This document shows positions 41,069 to 51,114 of a stretch of DNA of 64,000 nt, piece by piece; within the stretch, counting starts at the first letter, position 1; every line of letters begins with the position of its first letter. Where the stretch lies: contig NZ_CP118632.1 of NCBI RefSeq assembly GCF_028993615.1, positions 4,030,001 through 4,094,000 of the forward strand, in the 5' to 3' direction. The notes under the pieces were generated by a model, which searched no databases, was not told where the DNA came from, and saw only the letters and a program-made list of their open reading frames with translations. Origin of the DNA: Herbaspirillum sp. WKF16. GTDB lineage: Bacteria; Pseudomonadota; Gammaproteobacteria; Burkholderiales; Burkholderiaceae_D. The position numbers and the translations under genes were made by a program.

Positions 41069-41542
41069 ATGACTAATCTTGCAAAAATCCTGTCTCCAGA
41101 AAATGTCGTCCTGGATCTGGAAGTCTCCAGCAAAAAAAGAGCTTTCGAACAAGCCGGCCTGACATTCGAAAACAATAGCGGCATCGCCCGCTCTACCGTT
41201 TCCGAAAACCTGTTTGCACGAGAGCGCCTCGGCTCCACCGGGCTGGGCCATGGCGTTGCCGTCCCGCACGGCCGCATCAAGGGACTCAAGGCTCCGCTGG
41301 CGCTGTTCATGCGCCTGTCCGCGCCCATCCCCTTCGAATCCCCCGACGGCCAGCCCGTGAAGCTGCTGGTGTTCCTGCTCATTCCCGACCATGTGACCCA
41401 GCAGCACCTGGAGATCCTGTCCGAGATTGCCGAGATGTTCTCCGACGACGCCTTCCGCAATGAGCTCGCCACCGAGCCGGACGCCGCCGCCGTGCACGCC
41501 CGCATCGTCACCTGGCAGCCTTCGCTGGAAAAGGCCGGCTGA
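41069..41542 (+). CDS. ptsN: PTS IIA-like nitrogen regulatory protein
   Basis: A 157-residue EIIA-Ntr. The phosphorylated His67 is in GVAVPHGRIKGL, within the conserved ENLFARERLGSTGLGHG... context. The C-terminal part has FLLIPDHVTQQHLEILSEIAEMFSD. EIIA-Ntr takes phosphate from NPr and signals to nitrogen, potassium and stress regulation. I chose the ATG at 41069 rather than the TTG at 41060. It is followed by hprK and rapZ, as is common in betaproteobacteria, but here it is not preceded by rpoN and hpf. Confidence 0.95.
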   Translation: MTNLAKILSPENVVLDLEVSSKKRAFEQAGLTFENNSGIARSTVSENLFARERLGSTGLGHGVAVPHGRIKGLKAPLALFMRLSAPIPFESPDGQPVKLLVFLLIPDHVTQQHLEILSEIAEMFSDDAFRNELATEPDAAAVHARIVTWQPSLEKAG

Positions 41543-41679
41543 TCGGCCCGAACCCGGCGCCGGCCGCTTTGCGCGCGCCGGCAAATTCTGTACCCTGCAT
41601 CTGAACCGCCGCCCGCGCCCGGGCCGGCTTCACGCTTGCATCACGTTCCCGCTACCCAACCAGCCAGCATCGGACCTAC

Positions 41680-42618
41680 ATGCCCAATTACTCCGCGTTG
41701 TCGATCCAGCAGCTTTACGAAGAAAACCGTGAATCCCTGCAACTGGGCTGGTTCGCCGGCTTCCCCGGCGGCGAGCGCCTGATCTCGGGCGACGCGGTCT
41801 CGGCCGCCGACCAGGTCGGCCACTTGAACCTGATCCACCCGGGCCGCATCCAGATCTTCGGCCACCAGGAGATCGAGTACTACCAGCGTCTCTCCAACAC
41901 CTCGCGCGCCTACCAGACCGCCGAACTGGTGGCCGGCGAGCCGCCCGCCTTCATCATCGCCCAGGGCCTGTCGACGCCGCCGGACATCCTGGCGGTCTGC
42001 GATGAAAAGAACATCCCGCTGTTCTCCACGCCGCTGCCGGCGGCGCAGGTGATCGACTACCTGCGCGTGTATCTCTCCAAGAAACTGGCGCAGCAGATCA
42101 CCATGCACGGCGTGTTCATGGACGTGCTGGGCGTGGGCGTGCTGATCACCGGCGAATCGGGGCTGGGCAAGAGCGAACTGGGACTGGAACTGATCTCGCG
42201 CAGCCACGGCCTGGTGGCCGACGACGCGGTGGAGTTCGCCCGCATCGCGCCCAACATGATCGAGGGACGCTGCCCGCCGCTGCTGCAGAACCTGCTGGAG
42301 GTGCGCGGCCTGGGGCTGCTGGACATCAAGGCCATCTTCGGCGAGACCGCGGTGCGCCGGAAGATGCGCCTGAAGCTGATCGTGCACCTGGTCCGGCGCA
42401 GCACGCTGGAAGAAAACTACGAGCGCCTGCCGCTGGACGCGCAATACGAGGAAGTGCTGGGCCTGCCGATCCGCAAGGTGGTCATCCCCGTGGCGGCCGG
42501 CCGCAACATCGCGGTGCTGCTGGAGGCCGCCGTGCGCAACACCATCCTGCAGCTGCGCGGCATCGATACCCTCAAGGAATTCATCGAGCGCCAGCGGCGC
42601 GCCATGAACGGCGAGTAA
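41680..42618 (+). CDS. hprK: HPr kinase/phosphorylase
   Basis: A 312-residue protein. The N-terminal domain (about 1-130) precedes the kinase domain with the P-loop [14 protein letters not shown] (about residue 157), [10 protein letters not shown], the capping and metal Asp, and [16 protein letters not shown] and [19 protein letters not shown]. It phosphorylates or dephosphorylates the seryl site of an HPr-like protein in the proteobacterial regulatory PTS. Located between ptsN and rapZ. Start at an ATG with a weak site. Confidence 0.94.
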   Translation: MPNYSALSIQQLYEENRESLQLGWFAGFPGGERLISGDAVSAADQVGHLNLIHPGRIQIFGHQEIEYYQRLSNTSRAYQTAELVAGEPPAFIIAQGLSTPPDILAVCDEKNIPLFSTPLPAAQVIDYLRVYLSKKLAQQITMHGVFMDVLGVGVLITGESGLGKSELGLELISRSHGLVADDAVEFARIAPNMIEGRCPPLLQNLLEVRGLGLLDIKAIFGETAVRRKMRLKLIVHLVRRSTLEENYERLPLDAQYEEVLGLPIRKVVIPVAAGRNIAVLLEAAVRNTILQLRGIDTLKEFIERQRRAMNGE

Positions 42619-42707
42619 GCGCGGGCGGCCGCTGGCGCAAATCCCGCCCAGCGGGAACCTGCATTCCTGTCACGCGGCTTACATGATGCTTGCGTTATGA
42701 TGACGGG

Positions 42708-43571
42708 ATGCGAATCGTTCTGATCACCGGCATTTCCGGCTCCGGCAAATCCGTGGCACTGCATGTGCTGGAGGACGCCGGTTATTTCTGCGTGGACAAC
42801 CTGCCGCCGGCGCTGTTGTGCGACCTGGTCGACACCCGCATCAGGGAAGGCGCCAGCATGCTGGCCGTGGCCACCGATGCGCGCAGCGCCGATTCGCTGG
42901 CCACCCTGCGCACCGACATCGACAAGCTCAAGGCCGACGGCCATGACGTCAAGGTGTTCTTCCTGACCGCCTCCAACGAGGCGCTCATCACCCGCTTCTC
43001 CGAGACCCGCCGCAGCCACCCGCTGTCGCACCGCCTGCTGCCCGGACGCAATCCGGCCGACCGGCTGACGCTGACCGAATGCATCGACATCGAAAGGGAA
43101 ATGCTGGGCGACATGCAGGAGATCGGCCACGTGATCGACACCTCGCAGCTGAGCTCGAACAAGCTGCGCCGCTGGATCAAGGGACTGGTGGACCTGGAGC
43201 GCTCGCCGCTGACGATCCTGTTCGAATCCTTCGCCTTCAAGCACGGCCTGCCGCTGGACGCCGACCTGGTGTTCGACGTGCGCATGCTGCCCAACCCGCA
43301 CTACGACGCCGCGCTGCGCCCGCTGACCGGACGCGACGATCCGGTGGTCGAATTCCTGGCCGGCTACCCCGAGGTGGCCAGCATGCTGGGCGACATCCGC
43401 GGCTTCATCGAGAAGTGGCTACCTTCGTTCAAGGACGACAACCGCAGCTACCTCACCATCGCCATCGGCTGCACCGGCGGCCAACACCGCTCGGTGTACA
43501 TCGCCGAGCAGCTGGCGCGCCACTTCCGCGCCAGCGAACAAGTAGTGTGCCGCCACCGGCAGCTGGACTGA
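42708..43571 (+). CDS. rapZ: RapZ (YvcJ-family) RNase adapter / GlmS control NTP-binding protein
   Basis: A 287-residue P-loop protein with Walker A GISGSGKS (residues 8-15), [11 protein letters not shown] near residue 27, the [23 protein letters not shown] segment near residue 80 and a C-terminal [20 protein letters not shown]. It binds sRNA and guides RNase E in enterics (glucosamine-6-phosphate control). Start at ATG 42708 which begins [11 protein letters not shown]. Next gene downstream is the convergent mutY. Confidence 0.94.
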   Translation: MRIVLITGISGSGKSVALHVLEDAGYFCVDNLPPALLCDLVDTRIREGASMLAVATDARSADSLATLRTDIDKLKADGHDVKVFFLTASNEALITRFSETRRSHPLSHRLLPGRNPADRLTLTECIDIEREMLGDMQEIGHVIDTSQLSSNKLRRWIKGLVDLERSPLTILFESFAFKHGLPLDADLVFDVRMLPNPHYDAALRPLTGRDDPVVEFLAGYPEVASMLGDIRGFIEKWLPSFKDDNRSYLTIAIGCTGGQHRSVYIAEQLARHFRASEQVVCRHRQLD

Positions 43572-43589
43572 GCCGAACCGCCCCTTCCG

Positions 43590-44732
43590 CTATACGGCGG
43601 CCAGCAGGTCGTCGCTGCGCAAGACCCCCAACAGCAATTTCTTGACCGGCGCCGGCAAGGGCGCATCGGCCAGCCTGTGCACCGGGTACCAGACCATGGC
43701 GCCCTGCGCGATGCGCTGGCCGCGGCTCTTCAGCGCGACCTGGAACGGCGCGACATGCAGCTTGAAGTGCGTGAAGACGTGCGAGAACGGCTGCAGCTTG
43801 CGGCAGCCCTCCAGTTCGCCGTAGGGCTGCACCAGCGTGCGCACCGCGCCGTCGAACTGGGCCGCGTCGCCGACGGCGATCTCCGGCAGCGACAACAGGC
43901 CGCCCCAGATGCCGCTGTCGGGGCGCTGCTCCAGCAGCACGTCGGCGCCGTGGGTGACCACCAGCATCACGGTTTCCCGCTCGGGCACCGCCTTCTTCGG
44001 CTTGGACACCGGCAGCTCGCCCACGCGGTCCTGCGCCAGCGCGACGCAGCGCCCGGCCAGCGGGCATGTCGCGCAGGAGGGCTTGCCGCGCACGCACAGC
44101 GTGGCGCCGAGGTCCATCAGGCCCTGCGTATAGGATTCGATGCCTTCGTCCGGCAGCAAGGCGACCGCGCGCAGCCAGAGCTTGTCTTCGATCGGCTTGG
44201 CGCCGGGATAGCCGTCGATGCCGAACACCCGCGCGAATACGCGCTTGACGTTGCCGTCCAGGATGGCGGCGCGACGGCCGTAGGAGAACGCGGCGATCGC
44301 CGCCGCGGTGGAACGGCCAATGCCGGGCAGGTCGGCCAGCAGATCCGGATCGTCGGGGAAGCGCCCGCCATATTGCTCCACCACGCGCTGCGCGCACTTG
44401 TGCAGGTTGCGCGCGCGGGTGTAATAGCCCAGCCCGCTCCACAGCGCCATCACATCCTCGGACGGCGCAGCGGCCAGGCTGAAGACATCCGGGCAGCGCT
44501 CCAGGAAACGCTGGTAGTAAGGAATCACGGCGGCCACCTGGGTCTGCTGCAGCATGATCTCGGAGAGCCAGACGCGATAGGCGTCGCGCGTGTTCTGCCA
44601 GGGCAGCTTATGGCGGCCGTGCCGCTTCTGCCAGGCGATCACCGCCGCCGAGAACGAGGGATCCTCATAGCGCTCGCCGGCGTGCGGCGCGGGCAAGGCC
44701 TTGCGCCGCGGCTTGTCGACCAGGCCCTTCAT
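43590..44732 (-). CDS. mutY: A/G-specific adenine glycosylase
   Basis: A 380-residue base-excision glycosylase that removes adenine mispaired with 8-oxoguanine. HhH-GPD signatures: [13 protein letters not shown] with catalytic Glu58, [31 protein letters not shown] with the catalytic Asp, and the [4Fe-4S] cysteines C-X6-C-X2-C-X5-C in [17 protein letters not shown]. The C-terminal NUDIX-like domain recognises 8-oxoG. Start chosen at the ATG at 44732, which overlaps the mutM stop (ATGA), so the two glycosylases are translationally coupled. Confidence 0.96.
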   Translation of the reverse strand: MKGLVDKPRRKALPAPHAGERYEDPSFSAAVIAWQKRHGRHKLPWQNTRDAYRVWLSEIMLQQTQVAAVIPYYQRFLERCPDVFSLAAAPSEDVMALWSGLGYYTRARNLHKCAQRVVEQYGGRFPDDPDLLADLPGIGRSTAAAIAAFSYGRRAAILDGNVKRVFARVFGIDGYPGAKPIEDKLWLRAVALLPDEGIESYTQGLMDLGATLCVRGKPSCATCPLAGRCVALAQDRVGELPVSKPKKAVPERETVMLVVTHGADVLLEQRPDSGIWGGLLSLPEIAVGDAAQFDGAVRTLVQPYGELEGCRKLQPFSHVFTHFKLHVAPFQVALKSRGQRIAQGAMVWYPVHRLADAPLPAPVKKLLLGVLRSDDLLAAV

Positions 44733-45550
44733 TTCTGGCAACTCACGCAGTAGAAGGTGGAACGCTGGCCTTGCTTGATCTGGCGGATCGGCGCGGCGCA
44801 CACGCGGCAATCCAGCCCGGTGCGGTTGTACACGAAATAGCTTTGCTGGAAATAGCCGGACTGGCCGTTGACGGAGATGAAGTCGCGCAGCGTGCTGCCG
44901 CCCTGCTCGATGGCCGCGGCCAGCGTCTCGCGGATGGCCTCGGTCAGCCGCTCGTAGCGCGCCAGGCTGATCTTGCAGGCCGGCGTCTTGGGATTAATGC
45001 GCGCCTTGAACAGGCTCTCGGAGGCATAGATGTTGCCCACGCCGACCACGATGTCGCCAGCCAGCAGCACCTGCTTGATCGGCGCCGAACGGGCACGCGT
45101 CTGGCGGAACAGCTCGCGCGCCGTGAATTTTTCCTGCAGCGGCTCCAGGCCCAGGCCGCGCAACAGCATGTGCTCCTCGACATCGCCCTCGGCGGCGTCG
45201 TGCCAGAGGATCGCACCAAATCGCCGCGGGTCGGTCATACGCATCACCTGGCCGCCGACCAGCAGGTCGAAGTGATCGTGCTTCTGCGGGGCGATGCCAG
45301 GCGGCAAAATGCGCAGGTGACCGGACATGCCGAGGTGCACGATGAGCGTGCCGTGGTCGAAGTTGATCAGCAGGTATTTGCCGCGGCGGCCGGTGGCGCG
45401 CACGGTGCGGCCTGCCACCAGCGCGTCCAGCCCGGCCGGGAACGGCCAGCGCAGCCCGGTATGGCGCATGACGACGCCGCTGACGGTCTTGCCATCGAGA
45501 TATGGCGCGACCCCGCGGCGGGTGACTTCTACTTCTGGCAATTCTGGCAT
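44729..45550 (-). CDS. mutM: Formamidopyrimidine-DNA glycosylase
   Basis: A 273-residue Fpg. It starts [13 protein letters not shown] with the Pro2 nucleophile and Glu3, followed by the Lys57-type loop region (GRRGKYLLI), [10 protein letters not shown] near residue 70, and a C-terminal zinc finger (C-X2-C-X16-C-X2-C, residues about 245-272, ending CVSCQK). It excises oxidised purines such as 8-oxoguanine. The start at 45550 is fixed by the need for Pro2; the longer open frame is shadow. Coupled to mutY by ATGA overlap. Confidence 0.97.
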   Translation of the reverse strand: MPELPEVEVTRRGVAPYLDGKTVSGVVMRHTGLRWPFPAGLDALVAGRTVRATGRRGKYLLINFDHGTLIVHLGMSGHLRILPPGIAPQKHDHFDLLVGGQVMRMTDPRRFGAILWHDAAEGDVEEHMLLRGLGLEPLQEKFTARELFRQTRARSAPIKQVLLAGDIVVGVGNIYASESLFKARINPKTPACKISLARYERLTEAIRETLAAAIEQGGSTLRDFISVNGQSGYFQQSYFVYNRTGLDCRVCAAPIRQIKQGQRSTFYCVSCQK

Positions 45551-45720
45551 CTGGCTACGTCTGGAGGGCTGGCTGGTGGGAACTCCATATGATAATGCAG
45601 ATGCCGAAAACAAGACCCGGGCCCGCTTGCGCCATGCCAGGATGCATTACACTCCGCTTACAGCAAAGCAATAGCGCTTGGGCGTAAAATCGAAACTTCC
45701 AGAATCGTCAGGACGACACC

Positions 45721-47526
45721 TTGAAAAAAACCATCGCCCTCCTAACCAGCACCTTGCTGTTGTCCGCATGCGCGAGCTTCCAGCAGTCCGGCGACCAGGC
45801 GAACGCCGCCGCGCAGGACCAGAAGACGGCCTCGGCCAAGTCGGCGGCGGCCAACCGCAAGAAATCGCCCAAGGCCCGCACCCAGCAGCAGGAAGACGCG
45901 CTGCCGGCGGTCGAGCTGAGCGAAGACATCCTGTACAAGGTTTTGACAGCCGAGATCGCCTTCCAGCGCGGCCAATGGCAATCGGCCTATGTGACCATCC
46001 TGTCGGCCGCGCAGCAGACGCGCGATCCGCGCCTGGCCAAGCGCGCCGCCGAGATCGCGGTCACCGCGCGCCAGCCCGCCGAGGCACTGGTGGCGGTGCG
46101 CCTGTGGACCGAACTGGCCCCGCATTCGGATGAGGCCCTGCAAAACTACCTGGGCCTGATCATGCTCTCCGACAGCGTCGACGAGATCGAGCCGCTGCTG
46201 ACCCAGCGCCTGGCCGACGCCGCGCCGCAGGCGCGCGGGCCGATGATCCTGCAGATCCAGCGCCTGCTGGCGCGGGCCAAGGACAAGCAGTCCAGCTTCG
46301 CCATCCTGCAGAAGGTGACCCAGCCCTACGGCGACCTGATGGAAACCCACCTGGCGCTGGCGCAGGCCGCCTTCAACGTGGGCGACGCCACCTATGCCCA
46401 GCGCGAGGCGCGCGCCGCGCTGAAGATCAAGCCCGATTCCGAGCTTGCGATCCTGACCGCGGCCCAAGTCGCGCCCGACACCAAGGAAGCCACCAAGCTT
46501 ATCACCGAGTTCCTGCGCAAGTATCCGGATTCGCGCGAAGTGCGCGTCGCCTATGCCCGCAGCCTGGTCGAGCAGAAGGACTTCAAGCAGGCGCGCAGCC
46601 AGTTCGAGGCGCTGCTCAAGGAAGACGGCGAGGACCCGACCACGCTGTTCGCGCTGGGCGTGCTCTCGGCCCAGACCGACCAGCTGAAGGATGCCGAAAA
46701 CTATCTCAAGCGCTACCTGCAGGTGCTGGCCGCCCAGCCCGAGGACGACCGCGACCCGAGCCAGGCCATCCTGCTGCTCTCGCGCATCGCCGAGGAGCGC
46801 CAGGACTACGACGCCGCGCTGCGCTACCTGGACCAGGCCGAGCCGGGTTCGGACGGCTACGTCAACATCCAGGTGCGCCGCGCCCAGCTGCTGGCGCGCA
46901 AGACCGACATCGACGGCGCGCGCAAGGCGCTGGAGGCGGCGCAGTCGGAATCGTCCACCGATGCCGAACAGCTGCAGCTGCTGCAGGCCGAGTCGCTGCT
47001 GCTGCGCGACGCCAACCGCAACCAGGAAGCCGCCGACGTGCTCAAGAGCGGCATCGAGCGCTTCCCCAACAATACCGACCTGCTGTACGACTATTCGATG
47101 GTGCTGGAGAAGCTCGGCAAGTACGACGAGATGGAAAAGTCGCTGCGCCGCGTGATCTCGCTGGCGCCGGGCAACCAGCACGCCTATAACGCGCTGGGCT
47201 ACTCGCTGGCCGATCGCAACATCCGCCTGCCGGAAGCGCTGGAGCTGATCCGCAAGGCGGCCGAGATGGCGCCGCAGGATGCCTTCATCGCCGATAGCCT
47301 GGGCTGGATCCAGTTCCGCATGGGCCAGCTCGACCAGGCCGAAACGCAGATGCGGCGCGCCTATGGGCTGCGCCCGGATGTGGAGATCGGGGTGCACCTG
47401 GGCGAAGTGCTGTGGACGCGCGGCAAGCAGGACGAAGCCCGCCAGGTCTGGCGCGAAGTCCAGGCCAAGGATCCCGACAACGAAGTCCTGAAAAGCACGC
47501 TGGCGCGGCTCAACGTCAAGCCATGA
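45721..47526 (+). CDS. Tetratricopeptide-repeat lipoprotein
   Basis: A 601-residue protein starting at a TTG codon, with a typical lipoprotein signal peptide (KKTIALLTSTLLLSAC, Cys17 as the lipid anchor). A charged linker follows, then about ten helical TPR-like repeats (e.g. QTDQLKDAENYLKRYLQVLA, NLQEAADVLKSGIERFPNNTDLLYDYSMVL, SLGWIQFRMGQLDQAETQMRRAYGL). It is likely an outer-membrane-tethered scaffold. The stop overlaps the lolB start (ATGATGA region), so it forms an operon with lolB and ispE, a position typical of betaproteobacterial TPR lipoproteins. Specific function unknown. Confidence 0.88.
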   Translation: MKKTIALLTSTLLLSACASFQQSGDQANAAAQDQKTASAKSAAANRKKSPKARTQQQEDALPAVELSEDILYKVLTAEIAFQRGQWQSAYVTILSAAQQTRDPRLAKRAAEIAVTARQPAEALVAVRLWTELAPHSDEALQNYLGLIMLSDSVDEIEPLLTQRLADAAPQARGPMILQIQRLLARAKDKQSSFAILQKVTQPYGDLMETHLALAQAAFNVGDATYAQREARAALKIKPDSELAILTAAQVAPDTKEATKLITEFLRKYPDSREVRVAYARSLVEQKDFKQARSQFEALLKEDGEDPTTLFALGVLSAQTDQLKDAENYLKRYLQVLAAQPEDDRDPSQAILLLSRIAEERQDYDAALRYLDQAEPGSDGYVNIQVRRAQLLARKTDIDGARKALEAAQSESSTDAEQLQLLQAESLLLRDANRNQEAADVLKSGIERFPNNTDLLYDYSMVLEKLGKYDEMEKSLRRVISLAPGNQHAYNALGYSLADRNIRLPEALELIRKAAEMAPQDAFIADSLGWIQFRMGQLDQAETQMRRAYGLRPDVEIGVHLGEVLWTRGKQDEARQVWREVQAKDPDNEVLKSTLARLNVKP

Positions 47527-48173
47527 TGCAGGCGAGGCAAGCAAGCCCGATGGCCGCCCTGCGCCGCGCGGCCGCTGTCGGCGCGATGTCGCTGGCGGCC
47601 CTGCTGGCCGGCTGCGCCGACTTGCAGCAATCCACGCAGGCGGGCTCCGGCAGCGCCCCGGCATACCGGGAAAGCATCAGCCTGGCCGGCCGCATCTCGG
47701 TCCAATATGAACAGGGCAACGCGCCGCAGTCGCTGCACGGCAGCTTCATCTGGAAGCAGGCGCCGCGCGAAATCGACCTGGAAATGCTCTCGCCGCTGGG
47801 CCAGACCGTGGCCACCATCAACGTCAAGCCGGGCATCGCCACGCTGGTGCAGTCCGGCCGCGCGCCGCAAGTGGCGCCGGACGTGGATGAACTGGCCGCA
47901 CAGGCGCTGGGCTGGCCGCTGCCGGTCTCGGGCATGCGGCATTGGCTGCAAGGCACCGGCACCGACGTCGCGGGCAAGACCTTCACCGCCACGCCCGGGC
48001 AAGAAGAGACCGGCTTTTCCACGCGGGACGGTTGGCGCGTGGTGTACGCCAACTGGCAGACCGATCCCGCCAGCGGAGAAATCCGCCCCAAGCGCATCGA
48101 CATGACGCGCAATACCGAACAAGCCGGCAAGGTCGCCATCCGCATCGCGGTCGACAGCTGGAACCAGCCCTGA
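47523..48173 (+). CDS. lolB: Outer-membrane lipoprotein LolB
   Basis: A 216-residue lipoprotein with lipobox LAALLAGC (Cys31). The mature LolB fold is recognisable by [47 protein letters not shown] and the RHWLQG segment. It accepts lipoproteins from LolA and inserts them in the outer membrane. Two ATG codons in tandem (47523 and 47526) overlap the stop of the upstream TPR gene. Followed 35 bases later by ispE, the common lolB-ispE pair. Confidence 0.93.
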   Translation: MMQARQASPMAALRRAAAVGAMSLAALLAGCADLQQSTQAGSGSAPAYRESISLAGRISVQYEQGNAPQSLHGSFIWKQAPREIDLEMLSPLGQTVATINVKPGIATLVQSGRAPQVAPDVDELAAQALGWPLPVSGMRHWLQGTGTDVAGKTFTATPGQEETGFSTRDGWRVVYANWQTDPASGEIRPKRIDMTRNTEQAGKVAIRIAVDSWNQP

Positions 48174-48208
48174 GCCGCACCTGGGTACCTGACATCGAAG
48201 CTCCCCGC

Positions 48209-49078
48209 ATGACCACTGCCCTCACCGCCTGCCCGGCGCCCGCCAAGCTCAACCTGTTCCTGCACGTCACCGGCCGCCGGCCGGACGGCTATCACCTGTT
48301 GCAATCGGCCTTCCAGCTGATCGACCGCTGCGACACGCTGGACTTCACCGTGCGCGACGACGGCCGCATCGCGCGCGCCAACGACATCCCCGGCGTGCCG
48401 GAAGAAAGCGACCTGGTGGTGCGCGCGGCCAAACTGCTGCGCGAGACCGCCGGCCGCGCCGAACTGGGCGCATCCATCACGGTGAACAAGATATTGCCGA
48501 TGGGCGGCGGGCTGGGCGGCGGCTCGTCGGACGCCGCCACCACGCTGCTGGCGCTGAACCATTTATGGCAGACCGGCTTCACGCGCCGGAAATTAATGGA
48601 GATCGGCCTGAAACTGGGCGCCGACGTGCCCTTCTTCATCTTCGGCCGCAACGCCTTCGCCGAGGGCGTGGGCGAAGCGCTGTCCCCGCTGGCGACGGCC
48701 GATTGCTGGTATGTGGTGATCGAACCCGGGGTCTCGGTTCCGACCGCAATAATTTTTTCATCGAAACAATTGACAAGGGATACCGAAGCCGTCAGAATAA
48801 CGGACTTTCCTGATGCGACGAAACAAGTTGCTTCGAGCTTCGGGAAGAACGATCTGGAAATGGTGGCAAGCCGGCATTTCCCTGAAATTGCGGAAGCAGT
48901 CGAATGGCTGAGCAAGTTCGGGAACGCCAGAATGACCGGATCCGGCGCCTGTGTGTTTTGTGCATTCGAACACGAACAGCAGGCAGACGAAGTGCTGAAA
49001 CATTTGCCTTCGCGCTGGATCGGCTGGAAAGCCAAAGCGATGCAGGAACATCCTCTCGCCCATTTAGTGAAGTCGTAG
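48209..49078 (+). CDS. ispE: 4-diphosphocytidyl-2-C-methyl-D-erythritol kinase
   Basis: A 289-residue GHMP kinase of the MEP isoprenoid pathway. [23 protein letters not shown] (N-terminus) and [20 protein letters not shown] near residue 100 are the GHMP motifs, with [20 protein letters not shown] near residue 140 and [10 protein letters not shown] near residue 250. Codons for about residues 180-250 (48750-48960) are strikingly AT-rich for this genome, and this segment contains a consensus TTGACA. The island keeps the protein frame intact, so it may carry a promoter for tRNA-Gln and prs. Confidence 0.94.
   Translation: MTTALTACPAPAKLNLFLHVTGRRPDGYHLLQSAFQLIDRCDTLDFTVRDDGRIARANDIPGVPEESDLVVRAAKLLRETAGRAELGASITVNKILPMGGGLGGGSSDAATTLLALNHLWQTGFTRRKLMEIGLKLGADVPFFIFGRNAFAEGVGEALSPLATADCWYVVIEPGVSVPTAIIFSSKQLTRDTEAVRITDFPDATKQVASSFGKNDLEMVASRHFPEIAEAVEWLSKFGNARMTGSGACVFCAFEHEQQADEVLKHLPSRWIGWKAKAMQEHPLAHLVKS
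48770..48798 (+). promoter_or_regulatory. Candidate promoter inside ispE for tRNA-Gln, prs and rplY
   Basis: Consensus -35 TTGACA (48770-48775) with 17-base spacer and CAGAAT (48793-48798). It lies in an AT-rich island of ispE, about 350 bases before the tRNA. In enterics prs also has a promoter far upstream in the ispE (ychB) gene. Confidence 0.5.
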
Positions 49079-49147
49079 CGAAGAATTGGTTTGACGAAGA
49101 ATCTGCGCGCCTGAGCGCGCGATGAAACGGCAAACAGCAGATTGCGT

Positions 49148-49224
49148 AGGGGAATCGCCAAGTTGGTTAAGGCACCGGATTTTGATTCCGGCATTCCAAG
49201 GTTCGACTCCTTGTTCCCCTGCCA
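49148..49224 (+). tRNA. tRNA-Gln (anticodon TTG)
   Basis: 77 bases: 7-bp acceptor AGGGGAA/TTCCCCT, D arm, anticodon stem CCGGA/TCCGG with loop TTTTGAT (TTG), T arm with GGTTCGACTCC, and encoded GCCA. Located between ispE and prs, as in many betaproteobacteria. Confidence 0.95.
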
Positions 49225-49348
49225 TTAAATTAAGGACCGGCCGGTCGGCCAGATGTCCAGTCAAAAAAATAAGCCGTCAATGTGAGACCCATCAGTCAAG
49301 CATTGTCGGCTTTTCGACTTTATAACGTTTGCATTCAGGGATACCCAC

Positions 49349-50299
49349 ATGGCACTTGAAAACCTGATGGTTTTTACCGGCAACGCCAATCCGGAATTGG
49401 CGCGAGGCGTCGCTGAAAAACTCGGTATCCCGCTGGGCAAGGCCAATGTTTCCAAGTTCTCCGATGGCGAAGTCATGGTGGAGATCAATGAAAACGTTCG
49501 CGGCAAAGACGTTTTCGTGCTGCAGTCGACCTGCGCGCCGACCAATGACAACCTGATGGAAATCATGATCATGGTCGACGCATTGAAGCGCGCATCGGCC
49601 GGCCGCATCACCGCCGCCATCCCCTATTTCGGCTACGCCCGCCAGGATCGCCGCCCGCGTTCGGCGCGCGTCGCGATCTCGGCCAAGGTGGTTGCCAACA
49701 TGCTGCAGGAAGCCGGCGTCGAGCGCGTCCTGATCATGGACCTGCACGCGGACCAGATCCAGGGCTTCTTCGACATTCCGGTGGACAACATCTACGCCTC
49801 GCCCATCCTGCTGGGCGACCTGGTGGCCAAGAACTACGACGACCTGCTGGTCGTGTCGCCCGACGTCGGCGGCGTGGTGCGCGCCCGCGCGCTGGCCAAG
49901 CGCCTGGGCTGCGACCTGGCGATCATCGACAAGCGCCGCCCGAAGGCCAACGTCTCGGAAGTGATGAACATCATCGGCGAAGTCGAAGGCCGCAACTGCG
50001 TGATCATGGACGACATGGTCGACACCGCCGGCACCCTGACCAAGGCCGCCGAAGTGCTCAAGGAACGCGGCGCCAAGAAGGTGGTGGCCTATTGTACCCA
50101 CCCGGTGCTGTCGGGCCCCGCGATCGACCGCATCAGCAATTCGCCGCTGGACGAGCTGGTGGTGACCGACACCATCCCGCTGTCGCCCGCCGCGCGCGGC
50201 TGCCCAAAGGTGCGTCAGTTGACCTGCGCCGACCTGCTGGCCGAGACCTTCAAGCGCATCACGAAGGGCGACTCCGTCATGTCGCTGTTCGCCGAGTAA
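49349..50299 (+). CDS. prs: Ribose-phosphate pyrophosphokinase (PRPP synthetase)
   Basis: A 316-residue class I PRPP synthase. [56 protein letters not shown] (ATP loop), [17 protein letters not shown] and the PRPP loop [23 protein letters not shown] are complete. It makes PRPP for nucleotide, His and Trp synthesis, thus feeding TrpD and HisG. It is preceded by tRNA-Gln and followed by a terminator and rplY. Confidence 0.98.
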   Translation: MALENLMVFTGNANPELARGVAEKLGIPLGKANVSKFSDGEVMVEINENVRGKDVFVLQSTCAPTNDNLMEIMIMVDALKRASAGRITAAIPYFGYARQDRRPRSARVAISAKVVANMLQEAGVERVLIMDLHADQIQGFFDIPVDNIYASPILLGDLVAKNYDDLLVVSPDVGGVVRARALAKRLGCDLAIIDKRRPKANVSEVMNIIGEVEGRNCVIMDDMVDTAGTLTKAAEVLKERGAKKVVAYCTHPVLSGPAIDRISNSPLDELVVTDTIPLSPAARGCPKVRQLTCADLLAETFKRITKGDSVMSLFAE

Positions 50300-50315
50300 G
50301 ACAGATTCGAATTCG

Positions 50316-50344
50316 CCTCGCCGCAATCCTGCGGCGGGGTTTTT
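50316..50344 (+). terminator. Terminator after prs
   Basis: Nine-base-pair stem (50316-50324 with 50331-50339, one G-U) and T5 tract. It may be partial, as rplY follows in the same direction. Confidence 0.8.
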
Positions 50345-50428
50345 CATATCCCCTGGTCGCGGGGGATATTTACCACGCAGGGCATACGTCAACGCAACGA
50401 CGCGCCTTGCCAACATTGGAGCTTTAAC

Positions 50429-51034
50429 ATGAAAGTCATCGCCTTTCCGCGCAAAGAACAGGGCACCGGAGCGAGCCGCCGCCTGCGTATTGCCGGCCAA
50501 ACTCCCGGCATCGTCTACGGCGGCACCGCTGCCCCGCTGAACATCGCTCTGGACCACAACGCGCTGTACCACGCGCTGAAGAAGGAAACCTTCCACTCGT
50601 CCATCCTGGACCTGGAAATCGAAGGCAAGGTCGAACAAGTGCTGCTGCGCGACTTCCAAGTCCACGCATACAAGCAACTGGTCCTGCACGTCGACTTCCA
50701 ACGCGTGGACGCTTCCCAGAAGCTGCACACCAAGGTGCCCCTGCACTTCGTGAACGCTGAAGTGTCGCCTGCCGTCAAGCTGCACGCCGGCATCATCAGC
50801 CACGTCGCTTCGGAACTGGACGTGTCCTGCCTGCCGGGCAACCTGCCGGAATTCATCGAAGTCGACCTGGCCAAGCTGGACGTCGGCCAATCGATCCACC
50901 TGGCTGACCTGAAGCTGCCCAACGGCGTGACCGCCGTGACCCAGGAAAACCTGACCATCGCCACCGCCACCGTGCCGGCCGGTCAAGTGTCCGCTGAAGG
51001 CGGTGCTGCTGAAGGCGCCGAAGAAGCCAAGTAA
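50429..51034 (+). CDS. rplY: 50S ribosomal protein L25 (general stress protein Ctc type)
   Basis: A 201-residue long-form L25. The N-terminal 5S-binding domain runs [32 protein letters not shown] through [19 protein letters not shown], followed by the TL5/Ctc domain (residues about 95-185) and an acidic tail [16 protein letters not shown] site precedes the ATG. In many betaproteobacteria pth follows rplY; here a convergent M61 peptidase gene follows instead. Confidence 0.96.
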   Translation: MKVIAFPRKEQGTGASRRLRIAGQTPGIVYGGTAAPLNIALDHNALYHALKKETFHSSILDLEIEGKVEQVLLRDFQVHAYKQLVLHVDFQRVDASQKLHTKVPLHFVNAEVSPAVKLHAGIISHVASELDVSCLPGNLPEFIEVDLAKLDVGQSIHLADLKLPNGVTAVTQENLTIATATVPAGQVSAEGGAAEGAEEAK

Positions 51035-51055
51035 TTCGCTTCCGCTTCAAATAAG

Positions 51056-51080
51056 AAACCCGCCTGATGGCGGGTTTTTT
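51056..51080. terminator. Terminator after rplY
   Basis: AAACCCGCC-TGAT-GGCGGGTTT stem with T tract, placed between the convergent rplY and M61 peptidase genes. Confidence 0.85.
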
Positions 51081-51114
51081 ATTGCCGTCGTTGCCGGCAT
51101 CGCTCCCTGCACGC

